DNA from: Bacteroidales bacterium Bact_23 | Lineage (GTDB): Bacteria > Bacteroidota > Bacteroidia > Bacteroidales > Lentimicrobiaceae | Assembly: GCA_001603685.1 (NCBI GenBank) | Contig: LUZO01000432.1 | Span: 1 to 5,821, forward strand | Length of the DNA: 5,821 nt | Direction: 5' to 3' | Shown here: piece by piece, positions 1-5,821 of the stretch | How the letters are laid out: every line of letters starts with the position of its first letter | Numbering within the stretch: the first letter of the stretch is position 1 | Translations under genes and position numbers: made by a program | Notes under the pieces: generated by a model | The model's database searches: none | Told to the model about the DNA's origin: nothing | The model's input: the letters and a program-made list of their open reading frames with translations, nothing else

Positions 1-101
1 CTGATTCGATTCCGGAAAAATATTTCCGGCAATATGGAACAGCCCTTGCCTATGGGTGTGGACTCCGGAAGCGGAGGCAACAAAACACCATCATACCATG
101 A
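1..101 (+). CDS. 3' end of an unidentified upstream gene (partial)
   Basis: Reading from base 3, the frame is open for 32 codons and ends at TGA 99-101. The visible tail contains KYFRQYGTALAYGCGLRKRR and finishes with a short basic and polar stretch. The stop overlaps the start codon of the C25 protease as ATGA, a common arrangement in bacterial operons that favours translational coupling. That overlap is the main reason to prefer this frame. Frame 1 is also open here, but it continues into the protease as an obvious shadow frame, and frame 2 has a TGA at bases 2-4. Too little is visible to assign a family, and a chance open frame of about 100 bases cannot be excluded. If real, it is co-transcribed with the protease. 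Confidence 0.45.
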   Translation, partial: DSIPEKYFRQYGTALAYGCGLRKRRQQNTIIP

Positions 102-3100
102 AAAAGGGCCTTACATTTTTACTGAGCATTCTGCAGATTACGCAGCTCTCCTTTTCGCAGGAGTGGGTTTCCATAACCTCTGCAAATCCGGCAGCCTCAG
201 AAGTAAAAGTAAGTCCCCTGGCCAACGGCGGAACCGCCGTCAGCGTCAGCCTGCCCGGCTTTTTCCGTTCGGGAAGCACCGTAGCCGGTGAATTCAGCGG
301 CAAAACCTTGTTTTTCGATGGAGTAAACGAAACCGAAGCCGGAAAGCCGGATATGCAGCACCTCACCATCAGCCTTCGCCTGCCCGAAAGGGGAAATATC
401 GCGCTGAATGTCCTCCGATCAAATTACACCGAGTACAGCAATTACCGCATCAGCGCATCGAACGGTGACCCGGGCCTTAGTCCTGAGGAAAATGGACAAT
501 ACGCCAAAACCAACAAATCCATCTACGGCACCGACGGCTTTTTCCCCGGAATTCTTGCCGATGCAGGCCGCCCCTACATCTGGTGCGACACCCGCGGCAT
601 GGCGGTTCAGCTTTTCCCGCTGCAGTACAATCCGGTGACCGGAATCCTGAGGGTTTATCACAGCATCGATTTCGAAGTTATTCCGCTAAATGAGCCCGGC
701 ATCAACGAACTTACCATTCACAGCCCTTATTCCGGAACCCTGAACGGAATGCGCTCGCTGACAACTTCCCATTTCGTAAATGAAGGCGTCAGCAGCCGTT
801 ACACTCCCGTTGAGGAAAGCGGCCGCTTGCTGATTGTGGCACCTGCCGGTTTTATGGATGTTCTGAAGCCTTTTGCCGAATGGAAAGCCGCCCTGGGAAT
901 TGAGTGCGATCTGCTGGATGTGGCAGGTTTCAATACAGCGGAAGAGCTGAAACAGTATGTAGCCGGTTATTACTACTCCAAAGGACTGACCTACCTGCTG
1001 CTGGCCGGCGATGCCGCTCAGGTACCCACGCTTTTGGCCGAAAAGGGTGCAAGCGACAATATGTACGGCTACATTGCCGGCGACGACCACTATCCGGAAA
1101 TCATCACCGGCCGTTTCCCGGCAGAAACCCGCGGGCAACTGCAGATCATGGTTTCGCGCAGCATCGCATATGAGAAAGAAGGAAAGGGCAACTCCGCCTA
1201 TTCCCGCTTTCTGGGAATTGCCGGCGAAGAAGGACCGGGCGATGACGGTGAAATGGATTGGGAACACATCCGCATCATTGGCAATCAGCTGCTTGGCTAT
1301 AATTATAATAAGGTTACCGAGCTTTACGATGGCAGCCAGGGTGGCAGCGACCGCAGCGGAAATCCCGAAGCAAAGGAAGTAGCCGCCGCGATTGAGCAGG
1401 GACAGGGCGCCATCATGTACATCGGACACGGTTCGCCCCGTTCATGGAACACCAGCGGCTTTTTGGCCACCGACGCGGCAAAACTCGGCAACACCGAAGC
1501 CCACCCCTTTATCTGGTCAGCCGGCTGCAGCAATGGCGACTTTTCCACCACCACCTGCCTGGCCGAAGCATTTCTTAGGGCTGAAAAGGATGGCATCCCC
1601 ACCGGCGCAGTTGCCGTAATGGCTTCCACCGGTGTCCAGAGCTGGTACCCGCCGATGGAGGCGCAGGATGAGATCGCCCTGATTCTGGCACGAAGAAAAA
1701 CAAATGTTACCACCCGCACCTTCGGCGGAATCTCGATGAGCGGGTGTATGAGAATGAATGATAAGTATGGTTTGGGAGGATACCGGGTAACCGACACCTG
1801 GACCATTTTTGGTGACCCTTCGGTGATGGTGCGTACCGCCGCTCCGAAGGAGATTCGCGCTCATCATGCATCGGTCATCGGTCGTGATGCGCGGGAGTTT
1901 GTGGTTAAATTACCGGAATCTGAAGCTCTGGCCAGCATCACGCACAAGGGAAAACTGCTTGGTGCTGCCAGAGCTGAGGATGGCATGGCAGTCATCAGCC
2001 TGACGGAATTGCCCGCAACCGGTGCGCTTACCTTAACCGTCAGCGCTTACAACCACATCCCCTACACCGCTGAGATTGAAATCACCAGCCTGCCTGCTGT
2101 TGCCGTTAATCCCACCCCCGGAAACCATACCGGCAGAAACTCAGCCTATGCCCTCCTGTCGTGGGATACCGAAGCCGGTACAACCCCTGAATTTTACGAG
2201 GTTTTTATTACCGAAAAGGGAACCCAGACATGGAATACCGCTCCGGCAATTACCTTTGAAAACAGCCTTCACCTTACCGCGCCGCTGCGATACGGCACCG
2301 AATACCTCTGGAAAGTCGTATCACACAACAGGTTCGGAAGCACGGAAAGCGAAATTTTCGCCTTCACCACCATTGCAGCGCCCGACGAGGACTTCGAAAA
2401 GCAGGGATTTCCCCGCAGCAGTTGGCTGAACAATACCGATAACCCCTGGATCATCGACGGCAACATCGCCTTCGAGGGCAAATACTCCATCCGCTCAGGC
2501 CTGACAAACGGCTACGGTGAAAGCGTTCTCGCCTACTCCTGCCACACCCCTGCATGCGATGTCCTGGGCTTTAACCTGAAGATAGCCGCTGAAAATAGCG
2601 CCGGAAAACTGCAGCTACGGATTGACGGCCTGACGGTTGCCGAATGGAGCGGCATGCTTGACTGGTCGGAAGAGCAGTTCGCCGTTGATCCGGGCGAACA
2701 CCTGATTGAGTGGGTTTACTCCAATTATTCAGGCAATACCGCAGGCGACGACGCTGCCTGGATCGACAACATTTACCTGCCCGAAAACGAAATTCCCTTT
2801 ATTATTACCGATGATCTGACTGCCTGCCCGGAGGAGAACATAACTGTTAACGCGCTGGTTTTCAACTTTTCATCCATCTCATGGAATGGCAAAGGAAGCG
2901 GCAGCTTTTCGCAGATTATGGGAGAGGAAGCGGTTTATCAGCCTTCGGAAGAAGACCTTGCCCGCGGATATGTTGAACTGGAAGTTGAAGTATTCACCAG
3001 CAGCTTCTGCGAACCGGTAAAAAAGGAGATGCTTCTAATGCTGAACGACAGGCCTGAAATTCCCGAACTCCGGGACACCACCCTTTACGCCGGCGAAGTA

Positions 3101-3547
3101 CTGGAGATTTCGATGCCCGTCAACAGCACGGCAGGCTATAAGCTGCTGCCCACCGGCTCGCAGGGCGGAATCATCGTCATCCGGGCCGAAGACCTGAATC
3201 CGGGACCCAACAACCTGACCATTACGGCTGAAAATGAATCGGGATGCAGCAACGAGAAGAGCTTTACCGTTACCCTGATCGACTCAAAAAGGCCGGAAAG
3301 CGAATCTGCCCTGCATATTTACCCGAATCCGGCATCCGAAAACATCAGCATTAACCTTGCAGAATTCGGCAATGATATGGTTAACATTCAGATTTTCAAC
3401 CTGGCCGGCCAACTGGTACTGCAGCAGGAAACCTTTGCTTCGCACTCCACCCCGGTTGCGGTTGACAACCTGGTCAGCGGAGTATATATGGTCAAAACCG
3501 GCAACGGCGAAATGATCAGAAACGGGAAGTTTGTAAAAACACTGTAA
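98..3547 (+). CDS. Gingipain-like cysteine protease, peptidase family C25, T9SS cargo
   Basis: A secreted cysteine endopeptidase of 1149 residues. The ATG at 98 is chosen because it opens directly on a signal peptide (MKKGLTFLLSILQITQLSFS, cut near S20/Q21); the in-frame ATG at 56 would put 14 polar residues in front of it. Seen: a propeptide (about 21-234) ending in SSR before YTPVEE, the motif that starts mature RgpB; a catalytic domain (about 235-580) with YIGHG (catalytic H444), SAGCSNGDF (catalytic C477), PTGAVAVMAST, RTFGG and DTWTIFGDPS; a gingipain-type Ig-like domain (about 583-663); a fibronectin III-like domain (about 668-758); a MAM-like jelly roll (about 764-895) ending AWIDNIYLP; an Ig/PKD-like region (about 896-1065); and a T9SS sorting domain (1072-1149). 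The acidic triad member is probably E377 or E378. The usual active site residues are all present. PorU, the T9SS sortase, also has a C25 domain, but the early catalytic position and Rgp-like propeptide junction argue for a cargo protease. No promoter is visible in the 97 bases upstream. Confidence 0.95.
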   Translation: MKKGLTFLLSILQITQLSFSQEWVSITSANPAASEVKVSPLANGGTAVSVSLPGFFRSGSTVAGEFSGKTLFFDGVNETEAGKPDMQHLTISLRLPERGNIALNVLRSNYTEYSNYRISASNGDPGLSPEENGQYAKTNKSIYGTDGFFPGILADAGRPYIWCDTRGMAVQLFPLQYNPVTGILRVYHSIDFEVIPLNEPGINELTIHSPYSGTLNGMRSLTTSHFVNEGVSSRYTPVEESGRLLIVAPAGFMDVLKPFAEWKAALGIECDLLDVAGFNTAEELKQYVAGYYYSKGLTYLLLAGDAAQVPTLLAEKGASDNMYGYIAGDDHYPEIITGRFPAETRGQLQIMVSRSIAYEKEGKGNSAYSRFLGIAGEEGPGDDGEMDWEHIRIIGNQLLGYNYNKVTELYDGSQGGSDRSGNPEAKEVAAAIEQGQGAIMYIGHGSPRSWNTSGFLATDAAKLGNTEAHPFIWSAGCSNGDFSTTTCLAEAFLRAEKDGIPTGAVAVMASTGVQSWYPPMEAQDEIALILARRKTNVTTRTFGGISMSGCMRMNDKYGLGGYRVTDTWTIFGDPSVMVRTAAPKEIRAHHASVIGRDAREFVVKLPESEALASITHKGKLLGAARAEDGMAVISLTELPATGALTLTVSAYNHIPYTAEIEITSLPAVAVNPTPGNHTGRNSAYALLSWDTEAGTTPEFYEVFITEKGTQTWNTAPAITFENSLHLTAPLRYGTEYLWKVVSHNRFGSTESEIFAFTTIAAPDEDFEKQGFPRSSWLNNTDNPWIIDGNIAFEGKYSIRSGLTNGYGESVLAYSCHTPACDVLGFNLKIAAENSAGKLQLRIDGLTVAEWSGMLDWSEEQFAVDPGEHLIEWVYSNYSGNTAGDDAAWIDNIYLPENEIPFIITDDLTACPEENITVNALVFNFSSISWNGKGSGSFSQIMGEEAVYQPSEEDLARGYVELEVEVFTSSFCEPVKKEMLLMLNDRPEIPELRDTTLYAGEVLEISMPVNSTAGYKLLPTGSQGGIIVIRAEDLNPGPNNLTITAENESGCSNEKSFTVTLIDSKRPESESALHIYPNPASENISINLAEFGNDMVNIQIFNLAGQLVLQQETFASHSTPVAVDNLVSGVYMVKTGNGEMIRNGKFVKTL
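800..1837 (+). other. C25 catalytic domain (residues about 235-580)
   Basis: This is the predicted mature protease core. H444 (1427-1429) and C477 (1526-1528) are 33 residues apart, the same spacing as H211 and C244 of mature RgpB. Counting from the predicted mature start at Y235, they fall at 210 and 243, one off from RgpB. D387 (1256-1258) lies in GEMDWEH, which lines up with the RgpB stretch GESDIQH that holds S1 residue Asp163. W516 and M520 in QSWYPPM line up with Trp284 and Met288. The RgpB comparison is from memory of the published structure, not a computed alignment. One deviation is I442 in YIGHG, where both RgpB and Kgp have Thr. Confidence 0.85.
2097..3292 (+). other. Non-catalytic adhesion-type domain string of the C25 protease
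   Basis: Three modules separate the protease core from the sorting domain. The first (residues about 668-758) is fibronectin III-like: LLSWDTE, then YEVFI, then GTEYLWKVVSHN. The second (about 764-895) begins DEDFEKQGF and has NPWIIDGNIAFEGKYSIRSG, RIDGLTVAEWSG and AWIDNIYLP, the pattern of a MAM-like or cleaved-adhesin-like jelly roll. The third (about 896-1065) starts TACPEENITVNA, continues SISWNGKGSGSF and VYQPSEEDLARGYVEL, and carries C910 and C971; this resembles the Ig/PKD-like repeats common in Bacteroidota surface proteins. Such modules usually mediate substrate, glycan or cell-surface binding, but no ligand can be deduced here. Confidence 0.7.
3311..3544 (+). other. T9SS type A C-terminal sorting domain of the C25 protease
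   Basis: The last 78 residues begin LHIYPNPAS, followed by VNIQIFNLAGQLVL and VDNLVSGVYMVKTG, and end in a basic GKFVKTL. This is the standard layout of a type A sorting domain: a YPNP strand, an (I/V)xxxxG(Q/K) strand, a Gly-X-Tyr strand and a short basic end. In known systems it directs export across the outer membrane and is removed by the PorU sortase on attachment of the cargo. Confidence 0.9.
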
Positions 3548-3649
3548 CGGAAAGAAATTAACGAAAAGAACAAAACACCTCAACCGATTATTTTTTTGAC
3601 AAGATAATCAACTCAGCACCTTGTATTAAGGGAAACTTAGGGGTAGTAC

Positions 3650-3684
3650 GGGGGCTTGCAAACTTTTGCAGGCTCCCTTTTTTT
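3650..3684 (+). terminator. Intrinsic terminator after the C25 protease gene
   Basis: The left arm at 3650-3661 pairs with 3666-3677 to form a 12-bp stem with two G-T wobbles, closed by the loop ACTT; a 13th pair would leave only a 2-base loop. Seven T residues follow at 3678-3684. GC-rich stem base, short loop and T tract together make a textbook rho-independent terminator on the + strand. It lies 102 bases downstream of the C25 stop codon and should separate that transcript from the subtilase gene. The reverse strand lacks a matching T tract, so it is not bidirectional. Confidence 0.88.
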
Positions 3685-3788
3685 CACAAATTTCTCAGGA
3701 TTATGAAACCTGATTTTTAAACCTGAAGATCTGAAAAAAAATAAAAGGAGCTTTTTTTGAATTCACTGAAAATCACTGGCAAATCAAA

Positions 3789-3826
3789 TTCCGGCATCCA
3801 ATGGCAGCATTCCTGCAACTCCGGAA
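3789..3826. repeat. Nested inverted repeat upstream of the subtilase promoter
   Basis: TTCCGG at 3789-3794 pairs with CCGGAA at 3821-3826. Inside it, GCAG at 3804-3807 pairs with CTGC at 3813-3816 around a 5-base loop. It sits 34 bases upstream of the -7 box, in the zone where a regulator could bind. The arms are short, so chance is quite possible. Confidence 0.25.
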
Positions 3827-3860
3827 GCCGGATAAAGCACTCCCTGAAACATAAATGAAT

Positions 3861-3868
3861 TATCTTTG
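3861..3868 (+). promoter_or_regulatory. Bacteroidota-type -7 promoter box for the subtilase gene
   Basis: TATCTTTG matches the Bacteroidota -7 consensus TAnnTTTG exactly. It ends 30 bases before the ATG at 3899, which would give an untranslated leader of roughly 20-25 bases. No clear TTTG-like -33 element lies at the expected distance (about 3836-3842), so the assignment rests on the -7 box, its position and the terminator upstream. Confidence 0.55.
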
Positions 3869-3898
3869 TTAAAAAAACGAATACAACACCACTTTTTA

Positions 3899-5821
3899 AT
3901 GAGGACATTACTATTACTGCTTGGCCTGATACTGATAACCGGATTTGCATCCGCCCGGATACCCGATACCGACCGTGAACCCGGAGAAATCCTGATACAA
4001 CTGAAAAACAGCCACGACCAGGTTCTGCCCAAAGCGTTAACCGAAGATTTCAGAAAAGCCGGAATCATTTCGGAGAACCTGCTTTCGAAAAGCATGAACA
4101 TCTGGCAATTGTTTTTTGACGAATCAGCCGTGAACGGCGAAAAACTTCTCACTCAGATCCGCAACCACCCGATGGTTAACCTTGCTCAGTTCAACCATAA
4201 GGTAACCCTGCGCGAAATCATCCCGAACGATCCCTCTTTTTCGGCACAGTGGGCGCTGAAGAATATCGGACAGATGAACGGCATTGCCGGCTCCGACATC
4301 AGGGCAACCCATGCCTGGGAAATTGAAAACAGCGGCATGACCGTGGCTGGAGATACCATCGTCATTGGAATGGTTGACGGCGGTGTTGACCTTGCACACA
4401 ACGACCTCAGGCTGTGGAAAAACAAACGGGAAATCCCGAACAATGGCATTGATGACGACGACAACGGATACATCGACGACTACAACGGCTGGAATGCCTA
4501 TGGCAACAACGGCAATGTTTTACCCAACGACCACGGCACCCATGTGGCCGGTATTGCCGCCGCAAAGGGCAACAACAACATAGGGGTAACCGGAGTCGCC
4601 TACAACACCTACCTGATGCCCATTGCCGGAGAAAGCACAAACGAAGCGGTGGTGGTGAATGCCTACTCCTACATCTTTACCATGCGCAAAATCTACAACC
4701 AGACCAATGGTAACGGCGGCGCCTTCGTAGTGGTTACCAACTCCTCATTTGGCGTAAACCACGGCAACCCTGTCAACTATCCGCTTTGGGGCGCTATGTA
4801 CGATTCGCTGGGCTCCGTTGGGATCCTGAATGTGGCTTCCACCGCAAACGGTGCCTGGGATGTGGATATTTACGGCGACATTCCCACCGCCATGACCAAC
4901 GAATCGCTGGTAGCGGTTACCAACACCAACAACAAGGATGTACTGTACCAGCAGGCTGCCTGGGGTGCAAACAGCATCGACCTGGGCGCCCCCGGAACCG
5001 ATATCTTTTCGAGCCGCAGTAACAATCAGTATGGTTATAAAACCGGAACTTCCATGTCTTCGCCCCATGTTTCGGGCGCCATTGCGCTGATGTATGCCGC
5101 AGCCGATGCCGCAACCATTCAGGAGTACAAAACCAACCCCGAAATGGTGGCAATCAGGTTCAAGCGCTACCTGCTGGCTTCCGTTGACAGCCTCCCCTCT
5201 CTGGTCGGGAAGACTGTGAGCGGCGGCAGGCTCAACCTGCTAAAAACGCTGCAAATGGTTAAAACGCCTCCCCAGGTCATTGCCAAACCCGGAGAGATTT
5301 CCATGGCTACATCCCCCCAAACCATCTCCATAACCGAGCTTCTGCTCACCACCGATGTTGCTTACAACACCTTCTCTCTTTCAATACCCGACACTGCCAC
5401 CTGGCTTTCGGCCGATATCCACGAAGGGGTGCTGCACCACAACAGCCTCGATACGGTGCTGATCACCATTAACCCGAACAATCTCGCCGAAGGCGATTAC
5501 AAAACCTCAATCATCCTCGATGACTATTACTTCAATCGGTTCGATGTTCCGGTAGAGATTAAGGTACGCATCGGGGTAAATACCAGCCTGCAGAAAGCCG
5601 AAAAAGCCACCCTCACGGTTGCCCCCAACCCGGTAACTTCTGAATCGGTCATCTCATTCTTCCAGGAGACCGCCGCAGCTGCGCTGCTTGAAGTGTACGA
5701 CCTTACAGGCCGCAAAAGGGAAACCCTGCTGAATGCCCTGACCACTCCCGGAATCCACTCCATCAGATGGAACCCCAAAAATCTCACCCCGGGAATCTAC
5801 CTGCTTAAACTAACTCATGCA
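3899..5821 (+). CDS. Subtilisin-like serine protease (S8), T9SS cargo, 3' partial
   Basis: The reading frame from ATG 3899 stays open for 641 codons to the window edge. The start is chosen because it begins the signal peptide MRTLLLLLGLILITGFASA (cut after A19); no Shine-Dalgarno is apparent. Residues about 20-115 form a propeptide-like region followed by NDPSFSAQWALKNIGQ, a common entry to bacterial subtilase domains. The catalytic domain (about 118-450) has D160 in GMVDGGVD, H212 in NDHGTHVAGI, probable oxyanion N317 in VASTANGAW, and S385 in GTSMSSPHVSG, so the triad is intact. An Asp-rich loop (185-196) looks calcium-binding. A BACON/Ig-like domain (about 456-558) and a T9SS sorting domain (from about 572) follow. 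No cysteine occurs in the visible part. The protein should be a secreted, calcium-stabilised endopeptidase; its substrate is unknown. It follows the terminator of the C25 gene and has its own likely promoter. The stop lies beyond the window. Confidence 0.95.
   Translation, partial: MRTLLLLLGLILITGFASARIPDTDREPGEILIQLKNSHDQVLPKALTEDFRKAGIISENLLSKSMNIWQLFFDESAVNGEKLLTQIRNHPMVNLAQFNHKVTLREIIPNDPSFSAQWALKNIGQMNGIAGSDIRATHAWEIENSGMTVAGDTIVIGMVDGGVDLAHNDLRLWKNKREIPNNGIDDDDNGYIDDYNGWNAYGNNGNVLPNDHGTHVAGIAAAKGNNNIGVTGVAYNTYLMPIAGESTNEAVVVNAYSYIFTMRKIYNQTNGNGGAFVVVTNSSFGVNHGNPVNYPLWGAMYDSLGSVGILNVASTANGAWDVDIYGDIPTAMTNESLVAVTNTNNKDVLYQQAAWGANSIDLGAPGTDIFSSRSNNQYGYKTGTSMSSPHVSGAIALMYAAADAATIQEYKTNPEMVAIRFKRYLLASVDSLPSLVGKTVSGGRLNLLKTLQMVKTPPQVIAKPGEISMATSPQTISITELLLTTDVAYNTFSLSIPDTATWLSADIHEGVLHHNSLDTVLITINPNNLAEGDYKTSIILDDYYFNRFDVPVEIKVRIGVNTSLQKAEKATLTVAPNPVTSESVISFFQETAAAALLEVYDLTGRKRETLLNALTTPGIHSIRWNPKNLTPGIYLLKLTHA
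5264..5572 (+). other. BACON/Ig-like beta-sandwich domain of the subtilase
   Basis: Residues about 456-558 show the pattern of a BACON-like module: ATWLSADIHEGVL, then DTVLITINPNNLAEGDYKT, then a final strand FDVPVEIKV. The W-L-S followed by 'LAEGDYKTSI' and a closing 'VPVEI' strand is typical. These domains in Bacteroidota secreted enzymes are linked with carbohydrate or mucin binding or act as spacers; no binding residues can be read here. Confidence 0.6.
5612..5821 (+). other. T9SS type A sorting domain of the subtilase (truncated by window)
   Basis: Beginning at L572, LTVAPNPVTSESVISF is followed by LLEVYDLTGRKRETL and LTPGIYLLKLTHA. This is the usual order of conserved strands, with APNP in place of YPNP. 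Only the last short, usually basic segment is missing, so the gene probably ends within a few tens of bases beyond the window. Confidence 0.85.

Larger units (their letters stand above)
3548..3898. other. Intergenic region between the two protease genes
   Basis: This AT-rich gap of 351 bases has no credible gene on either strand. The minus-strand open frames that cross it (3717-3950 and 3784-4152) extend into the start of the subtilase and look like shadows. It contains a strong intrinsic terminator about 100 bases after the C25 stop, several A and T homopolymer runs (for example around 3733-3757), a few weak inverted repeats, and a Bacteroidota-type -7 box about 30 bases before the subtilase start. 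I found no tRNA or recognisable riboswitch. Confidence 0.75.

Noticed and set aside
12..29. Hairpin CCGGAAA-AATA-TTTCCGG near the left edge, as a possible terminator.
   Set aside because: No T tract follows on either strand and it appears to lie within the coding tail of the upstream gene.
73..77. GGAGG as a Shine-Dalgarno for the C25 start at 98.
   Set aside because: It is 20 bases from the ATG, too far for normal pairing geometry, and Bacteroidota rely little on this motif.
686..1429. A 247-residue open frame on the minus strand inside the C25 gene.
   Set aside because: It lies entirely opposite the conserved catalytic region, has low-complexity Ala/Val/Gly/Ile composition typical of an antisense shadow, and shows no recognisable motif.
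1324..1867. Minus-strand open frames opposite the C25 active site region.
   Set aside because: The plus strand here encodes the most conserved gingipain motifs, so the reverse frames are by-products of its codon use.
3586..3609. Inverted repeat GATTAT/ATAATC with a 12-base T-rich loop after the C25 stop.
   Set aside because: The 6-bp AT-rich stem with a large loop is too weak to terminate, and a much better terminator follows at 3650-3684.
3695..3718. Possible second terminator, TCAGG/CCTGA followed by a T run.
   Set aside because: A 5-bp stem with a 9-base loop is likely by chance in sequence this AT-rich.
3818..3828. The 11-base match ACTCCGGAAGC shared with 62-72, upstream of both protease genes, as a common regulatory site.
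   Set aside because: A few exact 11-base matches are expected by chance in a window of this size, the flanks differ, and the first copy is likely coding.
3784..4152. Minus-strand open frame covering the promoter region and the subtilase start.
   Set aside because: It runs opposite the subtilase signal peptide and propeptide, has no recognisable motif, and conflicts with the promoter and terminator layout.

Overview
The window looks like a chromosomal segment from a member of the Bacteroidota. Two adjacent secreted proteases each carry an N-terminal signal peptide and a C-terminal type IX secretion system (T9SS) sorting domain, an export route confined to that phylum. A perfect TAnnTTTG -7 box upstream of the second protease and the absence of good Shine-Dalgarno spacing at either start agree with this. 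The coding regions are moderately GC-rich and the long intergenic gap is clearly AT-richer. The species cannot be named.

Layout, all on the + strand: (1) 1-101 is probably the last 32 codons of an unidentified upstream gene, whose TGA overlaps the next start in an ATGA arrangement. (2) 98-3547 encodes a complete 1149-residue gingipain-type cysteine protease (peptidase family C25): signal peptide, long propeptide, catalytic domain, Ig-like domain, fibronectin III-like domain, MAM-like jelly roll, Ig/PKD-like stretch and T9SS domain. (3) 3548-3898 is a 351-base gap with a strong intrinsic terminator at 3650-3684, some weak inverted repeats and a promoter box at 3861-3868. (4) 3899-5821 is a subtilisin-like serine protease (family S8) that runs off the window within its T9SS domain, probably only a few codons short of its end.

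The two enzymes are mechanistically unrelated but should travel the same route: Sec export to the periplasm, T9SS passage across the outer membrane, then anchoring or release after removal of the sorting domain. The terminator and separate promoter indicate two transcription units. A shared role in extracellular protein digestion is inferred.

The most informative detail is in the C25 enzyme. It keeps the catalytic His-Cys spacing of Arg-gingipain, an Asp/Trp/Met set aligning with the RgpB S1 pocket, and an Arg at the predicted propeptide junction. Together these suggest an Arg-specific, self-maturing protease. I see no sign of a wholly new system, RNA gene, CRISPR array or mobile element.
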